Made by a program: the position numbers and the translations under genes. From Virgibacillus salexigens (lineage in GTDB: Bacteria > Bacillota > Bacilli > Bacillales > Amphibacillaceae): a stretch of 64,000 nucleotides of DNA. Location of the stretch: contig NZ_BNEO01000008.1 in the NCBI RefSeq assembly GCF_014905415.1, positions 16,644 to 80,643 of the forward strand. The letters are read 5' to 3'. Below are positions 43,232 through 52,648 of the stretch, one piece after another (positions within the stretch are counted from its first letter, which is position 1; each line of letters opens with the position of its first letter). The notes under the pieces are model-generated. The model worked only from the letters and a program-made list of their open reading frames with translations. It made no database searches and had not been told where the DNA came from.

Positions 43232-44632
43232 ATGGTAAAAAAACATTCATTTTGGTATGTACTTTTACTTTCTGTATCTGCAGGTATGGGAGGGTTATTA
43301 TATGGTTTTGACACGGCAGTTATTTCAGGCGCTATCGGATACTTACAAGATTTATATGATTTAAGTCCGGCTATGGAAGGTTGGGTAATTTCTTGTGTAA
43401 TGATTGGTGGTGTAATCGGTGTCGCCATGTCAGGCTTTTTAAGTGATAAGTATGGAAGAAAGAATATATTGTTGGTTTCGGCGGTGTTCTTTATTATATC
43501 TGCCCTGGCTTCTGCATTTGCAACAAGTATAACCATGTTAGTTTTTGCAAGAATTTTGGGTGGATTTGGTATTGGGTTTGCTTCCGCATTATCTGTGACT
43601 TATATTAGTGAATGCGCGCCACCAGCAATTAGAGGCAGGCTTGGATCGTTATACCAGTTGTTCACTATTTTAGGGATAAGCATCACGTTCTACATTAACT
43701 ATGGTGTTGCTAATAGTGGTACGTATCAATGGGGCTTAGAGGCAGGCTGGCGCTGGATGCTCGGCTATGGTACGATACCTGGGATCATCTTCTTAGTCTT
43801 GTTATTTTTTATTCCGGAAAGCCCTCGTTTCTTGATTAAGAAAGGGAAGGATGAGGAAGCGTATCGTATATTGACTCGTATTAATGGGGAACAAGTAGCT
43901 AAAAGAGAAGCGAAAGAAATAAAAATGTCCATTGAAGCAGAACAAAACTCCTCTGCAAAGCAATTATTAAAACCAGGTTTAAGAATGGCCTTAGGGGTCG
44001 GAATCTTTCTGGCTTTATTCAATCAAGTCATTGGTATGAATGCAGTAACCTATTATGGACCTGATATTTTTAGGAGTGTAGGATTTGAAAATAATACCGA
44101 GTTTTTAGCTACAAGTATTATTGGCAGTGTACAAGTTGTTTTCACAATTGTAGCTATTTTGTTAATTGATCGTTTAGGCAGAAAGAAATTAATGGCGATT
44201 GGTTCAAGTCTAATGGCAATTTTTATGCTGCTGATTGGAAGCGTATTCTTCTTTGAACCTGAAAATAGCGGCATATTACTTATTTTGTTTATTGCCGGAT
44301 TTACCGCTGCTTTCTGCGTTTCCATGGGGCCAATCCCATGGGTTATGATTCCGGAAATCTTTCCGAATCACTTACGAGGGAAAGCGGTAGGAATAGCAAC
44401 CATTTTCCTTTGGGGAGCAAATTGGGCAATTGGACAATTCACGCCAGTATTAATTAATAATATGGGCGGAGCGTTCACGTTTTGGATGTTCGCGGTCATT
44501 AATGTCATTTGCTTCCTTTTCGTAATGACGATCGTTCCCGAAACGAAAAATAAAACATTGGAAGAAATTGCAATGCTTTGGAAACCGAAGAAAAATAAAG
44601 AAAAATTTTCACAGAAATTAACCAATATGTAA
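43232..44632 (+). CDS. araE: L-arabinose:proton symporter (sugar porter family MFS)
   Basis: A 466-residue 12-helix sugar porter. GGLLYGFDTAVISGAIGYL, SDKYGRKNILL, RILGGFGIGFASAL, WRWMLG, PESPRFLIKKGK, NQVIGMNAVTYYGP, LIDRLGRKKL and the terminal PETKNKTLEEI are the sugar-porter signatures. Length agrees with B. subtilis AraE (464). It has its own leader with a cre-like site and GAGGAGG. Closed by a convergent hairpin at 44678. Confidence 0.9.
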   Translation: MVKKHSFWYVLLLSVSAGMGGLLYGFDTAVISGAIGYLQDLYDLSPAMEGWVISCVMIGGVIGVAMSGFLSDKYGRKNILLVSAVFFIISALASAFATSITMLVFARILGGFGIGFASALSVTYISECAPPAIRGRLGSLYQLFTILGISITFYINYGVANSGTYQWGLEAGWRWMLGYGTIPGIIFLVLLFFIPESPRFLIKKGKDEEAYRILTRINGEQVAKREAKEIKMSIEAEQNSSAKQLLKPGLRMALGVGIFLALFNQVIGMNAVTYYGPDIFRSVGFENNTEFLATSIIGSVQVVFTIVAILLIDRLGRKKLMAIGSSLMAIFMLLIGSVFFFEPENSGILLILFIAGFTAAFCVSMGPIPWVMIPEIFPNHLRGKAVGIATIFLWGANWAIGQFTPVLINNMGGAFTFWMFAVINVICFLFVMTIVPETKNKTLEEIAMLWKPKKNKEKFSQKLTNM

Positions 44633-44677
44633 TTTAAAGTTTTGTTATCCTTTGTGATTACACTAGATATACAAAAG

Positions 44678-44740
44678 GAAATGATCAATACCGGGTTTAA
44701 AAAGCAATTAAAAACCGGCAGTGATCATTTCCTTCTGTTT
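44678..44740. terminator. convergent terminator
   Basis: GGAAATGATCA (44678-44688) and TGATCATTTCC (44722-44732) form an 11-bp outer stem, with inner ACCGG/CCGGT pairing and a T-rich end (CTTCTGTTTT). It overlaps the last codons of the leftward regulator. Confidence 0.65.
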
Positions 44741-45317
44741 TACAGCTTGTTCGAGTTACCTGATCGGTTTGAAGTACTTGTTGAAACATCGAAGTTTCAC
44801 AGCGACAAGCGACTTTGTATTCATTCGCAATGGCCATAATTGGACAATTATACTCAATTAGCTCATACGTATTCTCATCCAATTGGGTAATGTCTGCCAT
44901 ATAACCTTTCTCATTTTGAATAGTTTTCATTTCTTGTATCCTTTGTTTTGGGACTTTCTTGTTCATGCGAATCGCGTATTCACTGGTTAATCGGCTTTCA
45001 CGCTTTTGGAACAATTGTTGGATGGAATTTTCACCGTATATTTCCTCTATATCTTTTAAAAACTCTAAACTTAGTCCTTCGTAACTTTTGGGAAATAACA
45101 ATTCACCTTTTTGTGATAAAGAATATGTTTGTGTTGGTCTCCCCATTACTGGTTTAACCTCTTTTGAAGTAATAAGATCATCCTTTTCCATCATTGAAAG
45201 ATGCTTTCTAACGGCCATATCGGTAATTTTTAAATGATTGGTCAATTCACTTACTGTTAAGCGGACTTCTTTTTTTAAGATAGTAAGAATTTTGTCCTTC
45301 GTTGTGGTTCTTTTCAA
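44697..45317 (-). CDS. SufR/ArsR-like regulator with C-terminal cysteine cluster
   Basis: A 206-residue regulator. Residues 8-75 are a winged helix (ILTILKKEVRLTVSELTNHLKITDMAVRKHLSMMEKDDLIT with PVMGRPTQTYSLS). The C-terminal end carries five Cys: YNCPIMAIANEYKVACRCE and TRTSCKTEGNDHC. The Cx12C spacing and context resemble the iron-sulphur-binding end of SufR-type repressors, so it may sense Fe-S status or redox stress. TTG start behind GAGGTGAT. It is 256 bases from sodA, divergent, and could control it. Confidence 0.75.
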   Translation of the reverse strand: MKRTTTKDKILTILKKEVRLTVSELTNHLKITDMAVRKHLSMMEKDDLITSKEVKPVMGRPTQTYSLSQKGELLFPKSYEGLSLEFLKDIEEIYGENSIQQLFQKRESRLTSEYAIRMNKKVPKQRIQEMKTIQNEKGYMADITQLDENTYELIEYNCPIMAIANEYKVACRCETSMFQQVLQTDQVTRTSCKTEGNDHCRFLIAF

Positions 45318-45513
45318 ATTATCACCTCACAAGATTGGCGTCATTTATATGGAGATTTCTACGAGTGATTGATGTTATCCCTTTGGTTTCCTACGCTTAT
45401 ATTGTATAAAAACTACAAGTAAGTTGGAAGTAAAATGTTTATTTCTGTATTAAAAAGGAAAATTTTTCGAGCAAATAAGTTGATCTTCTTCATTTGATAC
45501 GGTATTCTTTCTG

Positions 45514-45544
45514 TATACTTATTATACCAATAAGTATAATAAGT
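45514..45544 (+). promoter_or_regulatory. dyad symmetry in the sodA leader
   Basis: ACTTATTATAC and GTATAATAAGT form an 11-bp dyad around CAATAA, and an alternative, TATACTTATT with AATAAGTATA, overlaps it. It sits about 15 bases before the ribosome site; it may be an operator or a 5' hairpin. The regulator is unknown. Confidence 0.4.
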
Positions 45545-45573
45545 GCAAAATAAAAAGGGTGGAGGAATTTTTT

Positions 45574-46194
45574 ATGGCAAAATTTGAATTACCTGAACTA
45601 CCATATGCAACAGACGCATTAGAACCGTACATCGATCAAACAACGATGGAAATACATCATGGAAAACATCATCAAACATATGTAAACAAATTAAACGCTG
45701 CACTGGAAGGAAAAGCAGAACTAGCTGACCAATCATTAGCATCCATTATTAGTAACCTAGAGGCAGTTCCAGAAGATGTGCGTACAGCAGTACGTAATAA
45801 TGGTGGTGGACATTTAAACCATACGCTTTTCTGGGAAGTAATTGCACCAGGTAAAGAAGCTGCAGCACCTGCTGGTAAACTTGCGGAAGCAATCAATGAG
45901 GCATTTGGCAGCATTAGCAGTTTTGAACAAAAATTCGCTGATGCAGCGACCACACGTTTTGGATCTGGTTGGGCATGGTTAGTTGTTAATCAAGAAGGTA
46001 AGCTAGAAGTAACAAGTACAGCAAACCAAGATAATCCGATTTCAGATGGCAAAACCCCAATCTTAGGAATCGATGTTTGGGAACATGCCTACTATCTTAA
46101 ATATCAAAATAAACGCCCAGAATACATTGAGAACTTCTTTAATATTATTAATTGGGACGCTGTTGCTGAAAAATATGAAAAAGCAATTAGCTAA
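45574..46194 (+). CDS. sodA: manganese/iron superoxide dismutase
   Basis: A 206-residue Mn/Fe-SOD, converting superoxide to peroxide and oxygen. [16 protein letters not shown] gives His27, HLNHTLFW the second His, and [15 protein letters not shown] the Asp and last His. [12 protein letters not shown] and WGWAWLV-type cues fit Mn-SOD of Bacillus. ATG 45574 has GGTGGAGGA upstream; the frame extends five codons further without a better start. Confidence 0.95.
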   Translation: MAKFELPELPYATDALEPYIDQTTMEIHHGKHHQTYVNKLNAALEGKAELADQSLASIISNLEAVPEDVRTAVRNNGGGHLNHTLFWEVIAPGKEAAAPAGKLAEAINEAFGSISSFEQKFADAATTRFGSGWAWLVVNQEGKLEVTSTANQDNPISDGKTPILGIDVWEHAYYLKYQNKRPEYIENFFNIINWDAVAEKYEKAIS

Positions 46195-46264
46195 TTGACA
46201 GAAAAGGAGAATAAGGTACTCGAGGGAGTACCTTATTCTAGAGAATGAAGAGGAGGTAGCACCA

Positions 46265-46813
46265 GTGAAGCTAGTTGGAATCGCAGGATCATTAGTAGGA
46301 GAAAAGACATCACAGGCCGTTCATGATGTGCTACTTGAGGCTAAACGAGTGGATGCAAGTTTGGAAACTGCATTAATTGACCTTCGCGATTATGAGGTTG
46401 AATTTGTTAATGGTGCTCCTTTAGCTTATTATAACGAGGATACATGGCATGTTGTAAATACGATTCTGTCAGCTGACATGTTAGTTGTCGGGTCACCTAT
46501 ATACCAAGCATCCATTTCGGGAGCATTAAAAAACCTTTTTGATCACCTACCTGTAGATGCTTTTAAATCAAAAGTCACTGGAATGATCACAACAGGAGGA
46601 TCTGAAAAGCATTTTCTAGTGTCAGAGTATCAATTAAAACCCATCCTTTCTTATTTGAAAGGAATTGTGCCTACTTGCAGTGTATTTATTCATAATGATG
46701 ATTTTAATGATGATAAACAAATTGTAAATCGGAATGTGATGGAACGAATAACCACACTTGCCAAAGAAATGATTTCGATTCAGCGACGTGTACAAGTTGA
46801 AAATAAAAAATAG
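46265..46813 (+). CDS. NADPH-dependent FMN reductase
   Basis: A 182-residue flavodoxin-like reductase. LVGIAGSLVGEKTSQAV is the FMN phosphate loop, VGSPIYQASISGALKNLFDHLP the isoalloxazine-binding loop, and GMITTGGSEKHFL the third. GTG start behind GAGGAGG. Of the SsuE/YhdA (azobenzene/FMN reductase) class; it may supply FMNH2 or reduce chromate or quinones. 71 bases after sodA without a terminator, so the pair may be cotranscribed as an oxidative-stress unit. Confidence 0.88.
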   Translation: MKLVGIAGSLVGEKTSQAVHDVLLEAKRVDASLETALIDLRDYEVEFVNGAPLAYYNEDTWHVVNTILSADMLVVGSPIYQASISGALKNLFDHLPVDAFKSKVTGMITTGGSEKHFLVSEYQLKPILSYLKGIVPTCSVFIHNDDFNDDKQIVNRNVMERITTLAKEMISIQRRVQVENKK

Positions 46814-46864
46814 GGATTCACACATACATACTTTCATAATAAGTAGTAGGAAACGGAACGATGG

Positions 46865-46906
46865 AAAAGGAGAGCATTTCTTAAATAGGAATGCTCTCCT
46901 TTTTTA
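46865..46906. terminator. rho-independent terminator
   Basis: AAAAGGAGAGCATT and AATGCTCTCCTTTT form a 14-bp stem around an 11-base loop, followed by TT. Ends the sodA/FMN reductase unit. Confidence 0.88.
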
Positions 46907-47152
46907 TCATGGATATTATCTTGGGGTTTCTCAACCGATTTATTTCCTGTAAAATCATAGGAAAGCGTATAGATCGATTACTTTATTGTATGAATTTAGG
47001 AGAGACCAAAGATAAAAACGAGGATTTATCTATCCGTTACTAAGAAAGGAGTTGGTATTTCGAATTCCTCCTTATAAGCCTATGTTTATAATGACAGTGG
47101 GATTGCCGAATTCAAGTTTTCCTTGTTTTTTAAAGAAAGGAAGTGAAGCGAC

Positions 47153-47326
47153 ATGTTTGACATCGCTTTAATCGTTATTATTGCTCTTATTGTAAGTGTT
47201 GTAGCCATGTTAAGTATCATCGGGATGCTAAGAAAACGAATCACCGAGCCTAAGGAAAAGCTCCGTAAGAGGATAGATAAGCTGGAAATGGAAATGGAAG
47301 CATTAAAAGATCGTAAGGAATTATGA
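47153..47326 (+). CDS. 57-residue single-helix membrane protein with coiled coil
   Basis: A short gene with AAGGAAGTG upstream of ATG 47153 and a strong terminator one base after its stop. The product has one helix (IALIVIIALIVSVVAMLSIIG, residues 4-24) and a charged C-terminal heptad segment (KRITEPKEKLRKRIDKLEMEMEALKDRKE). The build resembles DUF4083-type small membrane proteins. Unknown role; possibly a membrane-anchored scaffold. Confidence 0.7.
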   Translation: MFDIALIVIIALIVSVVAMLSIIGMLRKRITEPKEKLRKRIDKLEMEMEALKDRKEL

Positions 47327-47327
47327 A

Positions 47328-47358
47328 CCGTTAGCAACGAAGCTGCTAACGGTTTTTT
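47328..47358 (+). terminator. rho-independent terminator
   Basis: CCGTTAGCA and TGCTAACGG around ACGAAGC, followed by six T residues. It directly follows the 57-codon gene, supporting that gene as real. Confidence 0.92.
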
Positions 47359-47701
47359 AATGTCTAGGAGGAATATATTATACAATGAAGTATACCAACC
47401 AGCGCGTTTAATGAGGGACTTCCCTCAACCTCCGTTATGTTGATCTCTCTATCATGCTTTGCCATTCATTATAGTGTCCTGCTTAATGTCAACTTCTTAG
47501 TTTTCACTTTCTACGGGTAATAACCTTTCGATAAAACCACATAAAACAAAATGAAATAACAAAAAACAATATCTTAACAATGGCTTCATATTCACTTAAT
47601 AAATTTGTTTTATAGTGTGGGTGTAGGAGAAAGGTGTTAACAGCAACTTAGTGAAACAACATAACTCAACACCATCGTTGAATTAGAAAGGTGGATAAAG
47701 G
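47359..47701. other. leader region of the phosphonate operon
   Basis: A 343-base gap without a gene. It holds direct and inverted fragments near the operon start (GTTAACAGCAACTTAG, CAACACCATCGTTGAA) that could be operator material for the DeoR-type regulator. AAAGGTGG lies just before the binding-protein start. No riboswitch was recognised. Confidence 0.3.
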
Positions 47702-48766
47702 ATGAAGAAGGTCATTGTACCAATTTTACTTATGCTTATAAGTATAGGGATACTTACTGCTTGTGGTAAGGAGACTTCTAGCAATGCAAATGAAGGGTTA
47801 AAGGGAGAGTTAACGGTATATACAGCAGTTGAAGAAGAATTGTTACCAAACTATCTAGAGTCCTTTGAGAAAAAATATCCGAATGTAGAATTGAATATAG
47901 TCCGTGATTCTACAGGGATTATTACCGCAAAACTTTTATCAGAGGGAAAGCATACGAAGGCAGATGTAGTTTGGGGAGTTCAAGCTTCTAATTTATTAAA
48001 ATTAGATCAACAGAATTTACTTCAATCATACTCGCCTGAAGGGATAGAGGAAGTACCAGGAATATTTAAAGACAAAAACCAAGAATCGCCGAAATGGGTA
48101 GGGAATGTTGTTACAGCTTCTGGGATTACAGTAAATACAGTAGAACTAGAAAAAATGGGATTAGATGTACCTAGAACGTATGAAGATTTAACTGATCCGA
48201 AGTATAAGGGATTGATAGCAATGGCGCATCCTGCTTCCTCTGGGACAGGCTACTTGCAGGTTTCCACTTGGCTGCAAATGATGGGTGAAGAACAAGGTTG
48301 GAAGTACATGGAAGATTTGCATGAAAATGTTGGTATGTATACCCATTCTGGTTCAAAGCCAATCCAAATGGCTGCGACAGGAGAGTTTCCAATCTCATTA
48401 GGGCTTGTTTATAGTGGTGTGCAAGAAAAGCAAAAAGGTGCGCCAGTAGAAGTTCATTTGCCGAAGGAAGGTCTAGGTTGGGATGTAGAAGCCAATGCCA
48501 TGATCAATAAAGAAGATACAGAGAGTGATAAATTAGCCAAAGCTTTTCTTGATTGGGCAATTTCTGATGAAGCTATGAAGGAATATCACCAAGCTTATGG
48601 TCTAGCAACAAAACATGAGAACCTTCCAACTGCCGAAGGATTCCCAGAGAATTTTGAAGATCTGTTGTATGAAAACCATGATTTGAATGTATCCGCGAAA
48701 AACCATACAGATATTATTAATACTTGGGAATCAAAATTCGCTGAAAAAGCAGAACCTAAAAAATAA
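47702..48766 (+). CDS. 2-aminoethylphosphonate ABC transporter substrate-binding lipoprotein
   Basis: A 354-residue class of iron/thiamine-type binding lipoproteins. The signal ends in lipobox LTAC (Cys 21). GELTVYTAVEEELLPNYLESFEKKYPNVELNIVRDSTG opens the mature domain, and GSKPIQMAATGEFPISLGLVYSG and DVEANAMINK are in the second lobe. Its place before an ATPase, a fused permease and phnX-phnW strongly implies 2-aminoethylphosphonate as ligand (PhnS-like). AAAGGTGG precedes ATG. Confidence 0.88.
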   Translation: MKKVIVPILLMLISIGILTACGKETSSNANEGLKGELTVYTAVEEELLPNYLESFEKKYPNVELNIVRDSTGIITAKLLSEGKHTKADVVWGVQASNLLKLDQQNLLQSYSPEGIEEVPGIFKDKNQESPKWVGNVVTASGITVNTVELEKMGLDVPRTYEDLTDPKYKGLIAMAHPASSGTGYLQVSTWLQMMGEEQGWKYMEDLHENVGMYTHSGSKPIQMAATGEFPISLGLVYSGVQEKQKGAPVEVHLPKEGLGWDVEANAMINKEDTESDKLAKAFLDWAISDEAMKEYHQAYGLATKHENLPTAEGFPENFEDLLYENHDLNVSAKNHTDIINTWESKFAEKAEPKK

Positions 48767-48782
48767 TCAAGGAGTGAATGGG

Positions 48783-49787
48783 ATGAGCAATACAGACAGA
48801 AGTTATTTGTCGATAAGCCATGTACAAAAGAAGTTTGGACGTTTTACAGCTTTAAATGATATTTCTGTTGACATAAACAAAAGTGAATTTGTTTGCCTAT
48901 TAGGTCCGAGCGGCTGTGGCAAAACAACGCTTCTACGAATTATTGCCGGGCTTGAGGAACCATCAAAAGGAACTATCATCATGGCTGATAAAGATATGAC
49001 CAATGTTCCGCCCGCAAAGCGAAATTTTGGGATTGTCTTTCAGTCCTATGCACTCTTCCCAAATTTAACTGCGTTACAAAACGTAATATTTGGTCTAAAA
49101 ACTAAGAAGTTAACACAAAAAGAAATAAAAGATCGTGCTAGGGAGGCATTAGCACTTGTTGATTTAGAACAGGTAGGTCACCGCTATCCTGCTCAATTGT
49201 CAGGAGGGCAACAACAGCGAGTTGCTCTTGCAAGGGCAGTAGCCTTATCTCCAGATTTCCTATTGCTTGATGAACCACTTTCTGCCCTCGATGCAAAGGT
49301 GAGGGAGCGACTTCGCTATGAAATTCGCTCGATTCAAGAAAAGCTGAAGATAACAACGATAATGGTAACACATGATCAAGATGAAGCATTAACAATGGCG
49401 GATAAAATTGTTGTAATGAATGAGGCACAAATTATGCAAGTTGGTACACCGTTAGAAGTATATGAGCGCCCAATAAATGCGTTTGTAGCCGATTTTATTG
49501 GTTCAATTAATTTCTGGAAGAATCAGAATCAAGAGAAATTGGCGATTCGACCTGAACATATACGCCTTGCTAAGTCGGGAGGGATAAAGGCACAAGTAGA
49601 AACAATCGAATTTCGTGGTCCTGTTTTTCGAGTTCAGTTTATAGTTTATGATCGGAACTCTGATTTAAATGGATCAAGTATAAAAGCAGATCTTACCATG
49701 AAAGAAGTACATGAGTTTCATTTACAAAAAGGGTCAGAGATTCATTTGGATCTATCACTGGATCGCATTCTGGCTTATGACGCCTAA
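48783..49787 (+). CDS. 2-aminoethylphosphonate ABC transporter ATP-binding protein
   Basis: A 334-residue CysA/PotA-type ATPase. Walker A LLGPSGCGKTTLLRIIAGL, Q-loop IVFQSYALFPN, signature LSGGQQQRVALARAVAL, Walker B FLLLDEPLSALDAKVRERL and switch THDQDEALTMAD are intact, followed by a TOBE-like C-terminal domain (LAIRPEHIRL). ATG 48783 has AAGGAG upstream; an upstream open frame overlaps the binding-protein gene. It energises the fused permease encoded next but one. Confidence 0.92.
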   Translation: MSNTDRSYLSISHVQKKFGRFTALNDISVDINKSEFVCLLGPSGCGKTTLLRIIAGLEEPSKGTIIMADKDMTNVPPAKRNFGIVFQSYALFPNLTALQNVIFGLKTKKLTQKEIKDRAREALALVDLEQVGHRYPAQLSGGQQQRVALARAVALSPDFLLLDEPLSALDAKVRERLRYEIRSIQEKLKITTIMVTHDQDEALTMADKIVVMNEAQIMQVGTPLEVYERPINAFVADFIGSINFWKNQNQEKLAIRPEHIRLAKSGGIKAQVETIEFRGPVFRVQFIVYDRNSDLNGSSIKADLTMKEVHEFHLQKGSEIHLDLSLDRILAYDA

Positions 49788-49888
49788 AAACAAGAGCATA
49801 AGTGTTCGTTAAGCAGTGTGTCTGCTAGAGCTGGCAGTGAGGAGATTCTATTAAGCTTCCATTTTGTCTCGGGTTAAGAAGCCATCAT

Positions 49889-49914
49889 GCCCACATCTAA
49901 GACTTGATGTGGGC
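49889..49914 (+). other. intergenic hairpin in the phosphonate operon
   Basis: GCCCACATC and GATGTGGGC form a perfect 9-bp stem with an 8-base loop. No T-tract follows. It lies in a 277-base spacer between the ATPase and permease genes, a large gap inside an operon; it could attenuate, stabilise or process the mRNA. The rest of the spacer shows no gene. Confidence 0.4.
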
Positions 49915-50064
49915 CAAGAGGTTTAGATAGGGAGTGCATTTTGCAGTACGAACAAATCCTCGTAGAATGAAGTTTCATATTATATGTTCCTAGACGATAG
50001 GAAAAGTCGTATATCAAATAATTAACGTCTCACAGACATCATCGTAGAAGGAGGCAGGAAGGGA

Positions 50065-51843
50065 ATGAAGCAAGAATATGCTATACCTGCAAATACAGCA
50101 AGACAACCGTTCTTTTTCAACAGAGAAAATTGGCTGAAACGTAGTTTACTGCTTGTTATGCTAGTGACGTTTCTTGTAGTACTTGTGTTGCCATTAATGA
50201 CGCTGTTTGTAAAAGCTTTTCAAAGTGATGACGGTGTGTTTGTAGGGATTGATAACTTTATAAATTATTTTCAAACACCTGCGCTGGTTCAATCTTTACA
50301 AAATACATTTTTCATTGCAGCCATGACTACAGCGATATCTGTTAGCCTAGCATTTGCTTATGCTTATTGCTTGGTTAGAACGGATATAAAAGGGAAAACC
50401 TTCTTTCGTTATGCTGCATTTTTGCCTTTGTTTGCACCAACGATGATGCATGGTATTGCCCTTGTCTATCTATTTGGTAATCAGGGGATCTTTACAAATG
50501 GTTTTTTTGGACTGTTGCCGGCAATGGATATTAACCTTTACGGACCAGTTGGCATTATTATTGCCGAAGTCATTTATACATTTCCACAGGCGTTTATGAT
50601 CATGCTTGTTGCCCTTGGTAATTCGGATTACCGATTATATGAAGCTGCAGAAACGCTAGGTGTAAATAAGGCTAAACAGTTTTTTACCATTACACTTTCT
50701 AATGCAAAATATGGCCTGGTTAGTGCGATATTCCTTGTGTTTTCTCTTAGTTTCACTGATTATGGTGCACCTAAAGTAGTAGGTGGACAATACAATGTAC
50801 TTGCAACGGATATCTACTCCCAAGTTGTTGGGCAGCAAAATATGAGTATGGGAGCAACTGTAGGTATTTTATTAATGATTCCAGCGTTACTAGCCTTCTT
50901 TTCAGATCAGCTGGTGAATCGTAAACAAAGTTCATCCTTATCAACAAAAGCAATCCCATTTCAAGTGAAGCAGAATAGGAAGCGTAATGCTCTGGCATTT
51001 TCTTTTGTTACAATCATTACCATTTGTGTGTTCCTTGTATTTGCAGCAGTAATTATAGCGGCGTTGGCACCTGGCTGGCCATATAATTTATCTTTTAATC
51101 TAGCTAACTTTCAATTAGAAAGTTATACAGGTGGTGGTTTCACAGCTTTTAAAAATAGTTTGCTAGTAGCAGCATTATCTGCTGTGTTTGGCACGATCTT
51201 TACATTTATCTATGCTTATGCAATTGAAAAAATTCGAAAGATGACGGGACTGCGAAAGGCAGGAAAGTTCTTCTCTATTTTGCCGGTTGCGGTACCAGGT
51301 TTAGTAATTGGGATAAGTTATGTTCTATTTTTTAGTCAACCAACAATTGAATTATTTGGGAGTCGTTTCACTAACCCATTTAACTTCTTATACGGGACAA
51401 TTGGAATTATTGTTCTTGCTAACATATTGCATTTCTATTCTGTCGCATACGTTACGGCAACAAGTGCATTAAAGAAGTTGGATAAAGAATTCGAAACCGT
51501 ATCTGAATCAATGGGTGTACCCATGTATAAGACATTTTTTAAAGTAACTGTGCCAATGTGTATGCCAGCAATATTGGAAATGGCGATGTATTTCTTCGTC
51601 AATTCAATGGTCACCATTTCAGCTGTTGTGTTTCTGTATACCGCAGAATTCAACTTAGCAGCAATTTCTATTGTCAATTTAGATGATGCCGGAAACTTAG
51701 GGCAGGCAGCAGCACTTAGTGTGCTTATCATTATCACGAACATTGCAGTTCGAATACTCTATGAGCTTGTCGTTTACTGGATTCAACAACGACGTAAGTA
51801 CAAACAAAATCAACTAACGGAAGGAATGGTCATGAATGAATAA
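50065..51843 (+). CDS. fused ABC transporter permease, 2-aminoethylphosphonate type
   Basis: A 592-residue protein with two binding-protein-dependent permease domains in one chain (residues about 70-290 and 350-580), 12 helices in all. EAA-like motifs appear twice: YEAAETLGVNKAKQFFTITLSNAK and ETVSESMGVPMYKTFFKVTVPMC. Such fused permeases are typical of the PhnU/V-like or iron ABC class. AAGGAGG precedes ATG. It overlaps phnX by 8 bases, so the operon is coupled. Confidence 0.9.
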   Translation: MKQEYAIPANTARQPFFFNRENWLKRSLLLVMLVTFLVVLVLPLMTLFVKAFQSDDGVFVGIDNFINYFQTPALVQSLQNTFFIAAMTTAISVSLAFAYAYCLVRTDIKGKTFFRYAAFLPLFAPTMMHGIALVYLFGNQGIFTNGFFGLLPAMDINLYGPVGIIIAEVIYTFPQAFMIMLVALGNSDYRLYEAAETLGVNKAKQFFTITLSNAKYGLVSAIFLVFSLSFTDYGAPKVVGGQYNVLATDIYSQVVGQQNMSMGATVGILLMIPALLAFFSDQLVNRKQSSSLSTKAIPFQVKQNRKRNALAFSFVTIITICVFLVFAAVIIAALAPGWPYNLSFNLANFQLESYTGGGFTAFKNSLLVAALSAVFGTIFTFIYAYAIEKIRKMTGLRKAGKFFSILPVAVPGLVIGISYVLFFSQPTIELFGSRFTNPFNFLYGTIGIIVLANILHFYSVAYVTATSALKKLDKEFETVSESMGVPMYKTFFKVTVPMCMPAILEMAMYFFVNSMVTISAVVFLYTAEFNLAAISIVNLDDAGNLGQAAALSVLIIITNIAVRILYELVVYWIQQRRKYKQNQLTEGMVMNE

Positions 51844-52648
51844 GGTAGAGGCAGTAATATTTGATTGGGCTGGTACAACAGTGGACTATGGATGTTTTGC
51901 ACCACTTGAGGTGTTTTTGGAGATATTTCGTAAAGAGGGAGTTAGCGTTTCAGTGGAAGAAGCGCGTGGACCAATGGGAATGTTGAAAATTGAGCATATT
52001 CGCACGATGCTTGCAGAGCCACGGATTCGACAAGAGTGGATTCGTGTCAAGGGGGAGGAACCTTCAGAAACTGATGTCCATCGAATGAATGATGCCTTTG
52101 AGGACAATTTATTCCAGGTGCTTTCACATTTCACCGAACCGATTCCTGGAGTCGTCGATTTAGTCACGTTACTACGCAGCAGAGGAATAAAAATTGGGGC
52201 AACGACAGGTTATACAAAAGCGATGATGGAAATTGTAGCACCGGGTGCCAAAGCGCAGGGCTATGCACCTGATTGTTATTTTACTGCAGATGACGTAAAA
52301 GCTGGACGTCCTTATCCATGGATGTGCTATCGTAACGCAGAAGAGCTAGAAGTATTCCCTATGAATAAGCTGATAAAAGTAGGTGATACCCCAACAGATA
52401 TGAAAGAAGGAAAGAATGCAGGAATGATAACCGTTGGTGTTGTACTTGGTAGCAGTGAGTTAGGACTTACGAAAGAAGAAGTTGAAGTCACGAAAACAAA
52501 TGAATTGGAAGAACGTATTCGTTTTGTTTCAGAGCAACTAAAAGCAGCAGGTGCAGATTATGTTATTAAACAAATTCGTGATCTAGAAGCAGTAGTTAAT
52601 GATATCGAAGGGACCCCTTTACCTAAGGAGGAGGGTAGTCTGTTATGA
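51836..52648 (+). CDS. phnX: phosphonoacetaldehyde hydrolase
   Basis: A 270-residue HAD-fold enzyme cleaving phosphonoacetaldehyde to acetaldehyde and phosphate. [14 protein letters not shown] has the nucleophile Asp (residue 10) and the PhnX-specific [20 protein letters not shown] carries the Schiff-base Lys of the cap. [22 protein letters not shown] and [15 protein letters not shown] complete it. Start overlaps the permease end and its stop overlaps phnW by 4 bases. Confidence 0.95.
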   Translation: MNKVEAVIFDWAGTTVDYGCFAPLEVFLEIFRKEGVSVSVEEARGPMGMLKIEHIRTMLAEPRIRQEWIRVKGEEPSETDVHRMNDAFEDNLFQVLSHFTEPIPGVVDLVTLLRSRGIKIGATTGYTKAMMEIVAPGAKAQGYAPDCYFTADDVKAGRPYPWMCYRNAEELEVFPMNKLIKVGDTPTDMKEGKNAGMITVGVVLGSSELGLTKEEVEVTKTNELEERIRFVSEQLKAAGADYVIKQIRDLEAVVNDIEGTPLPKEEGSLL

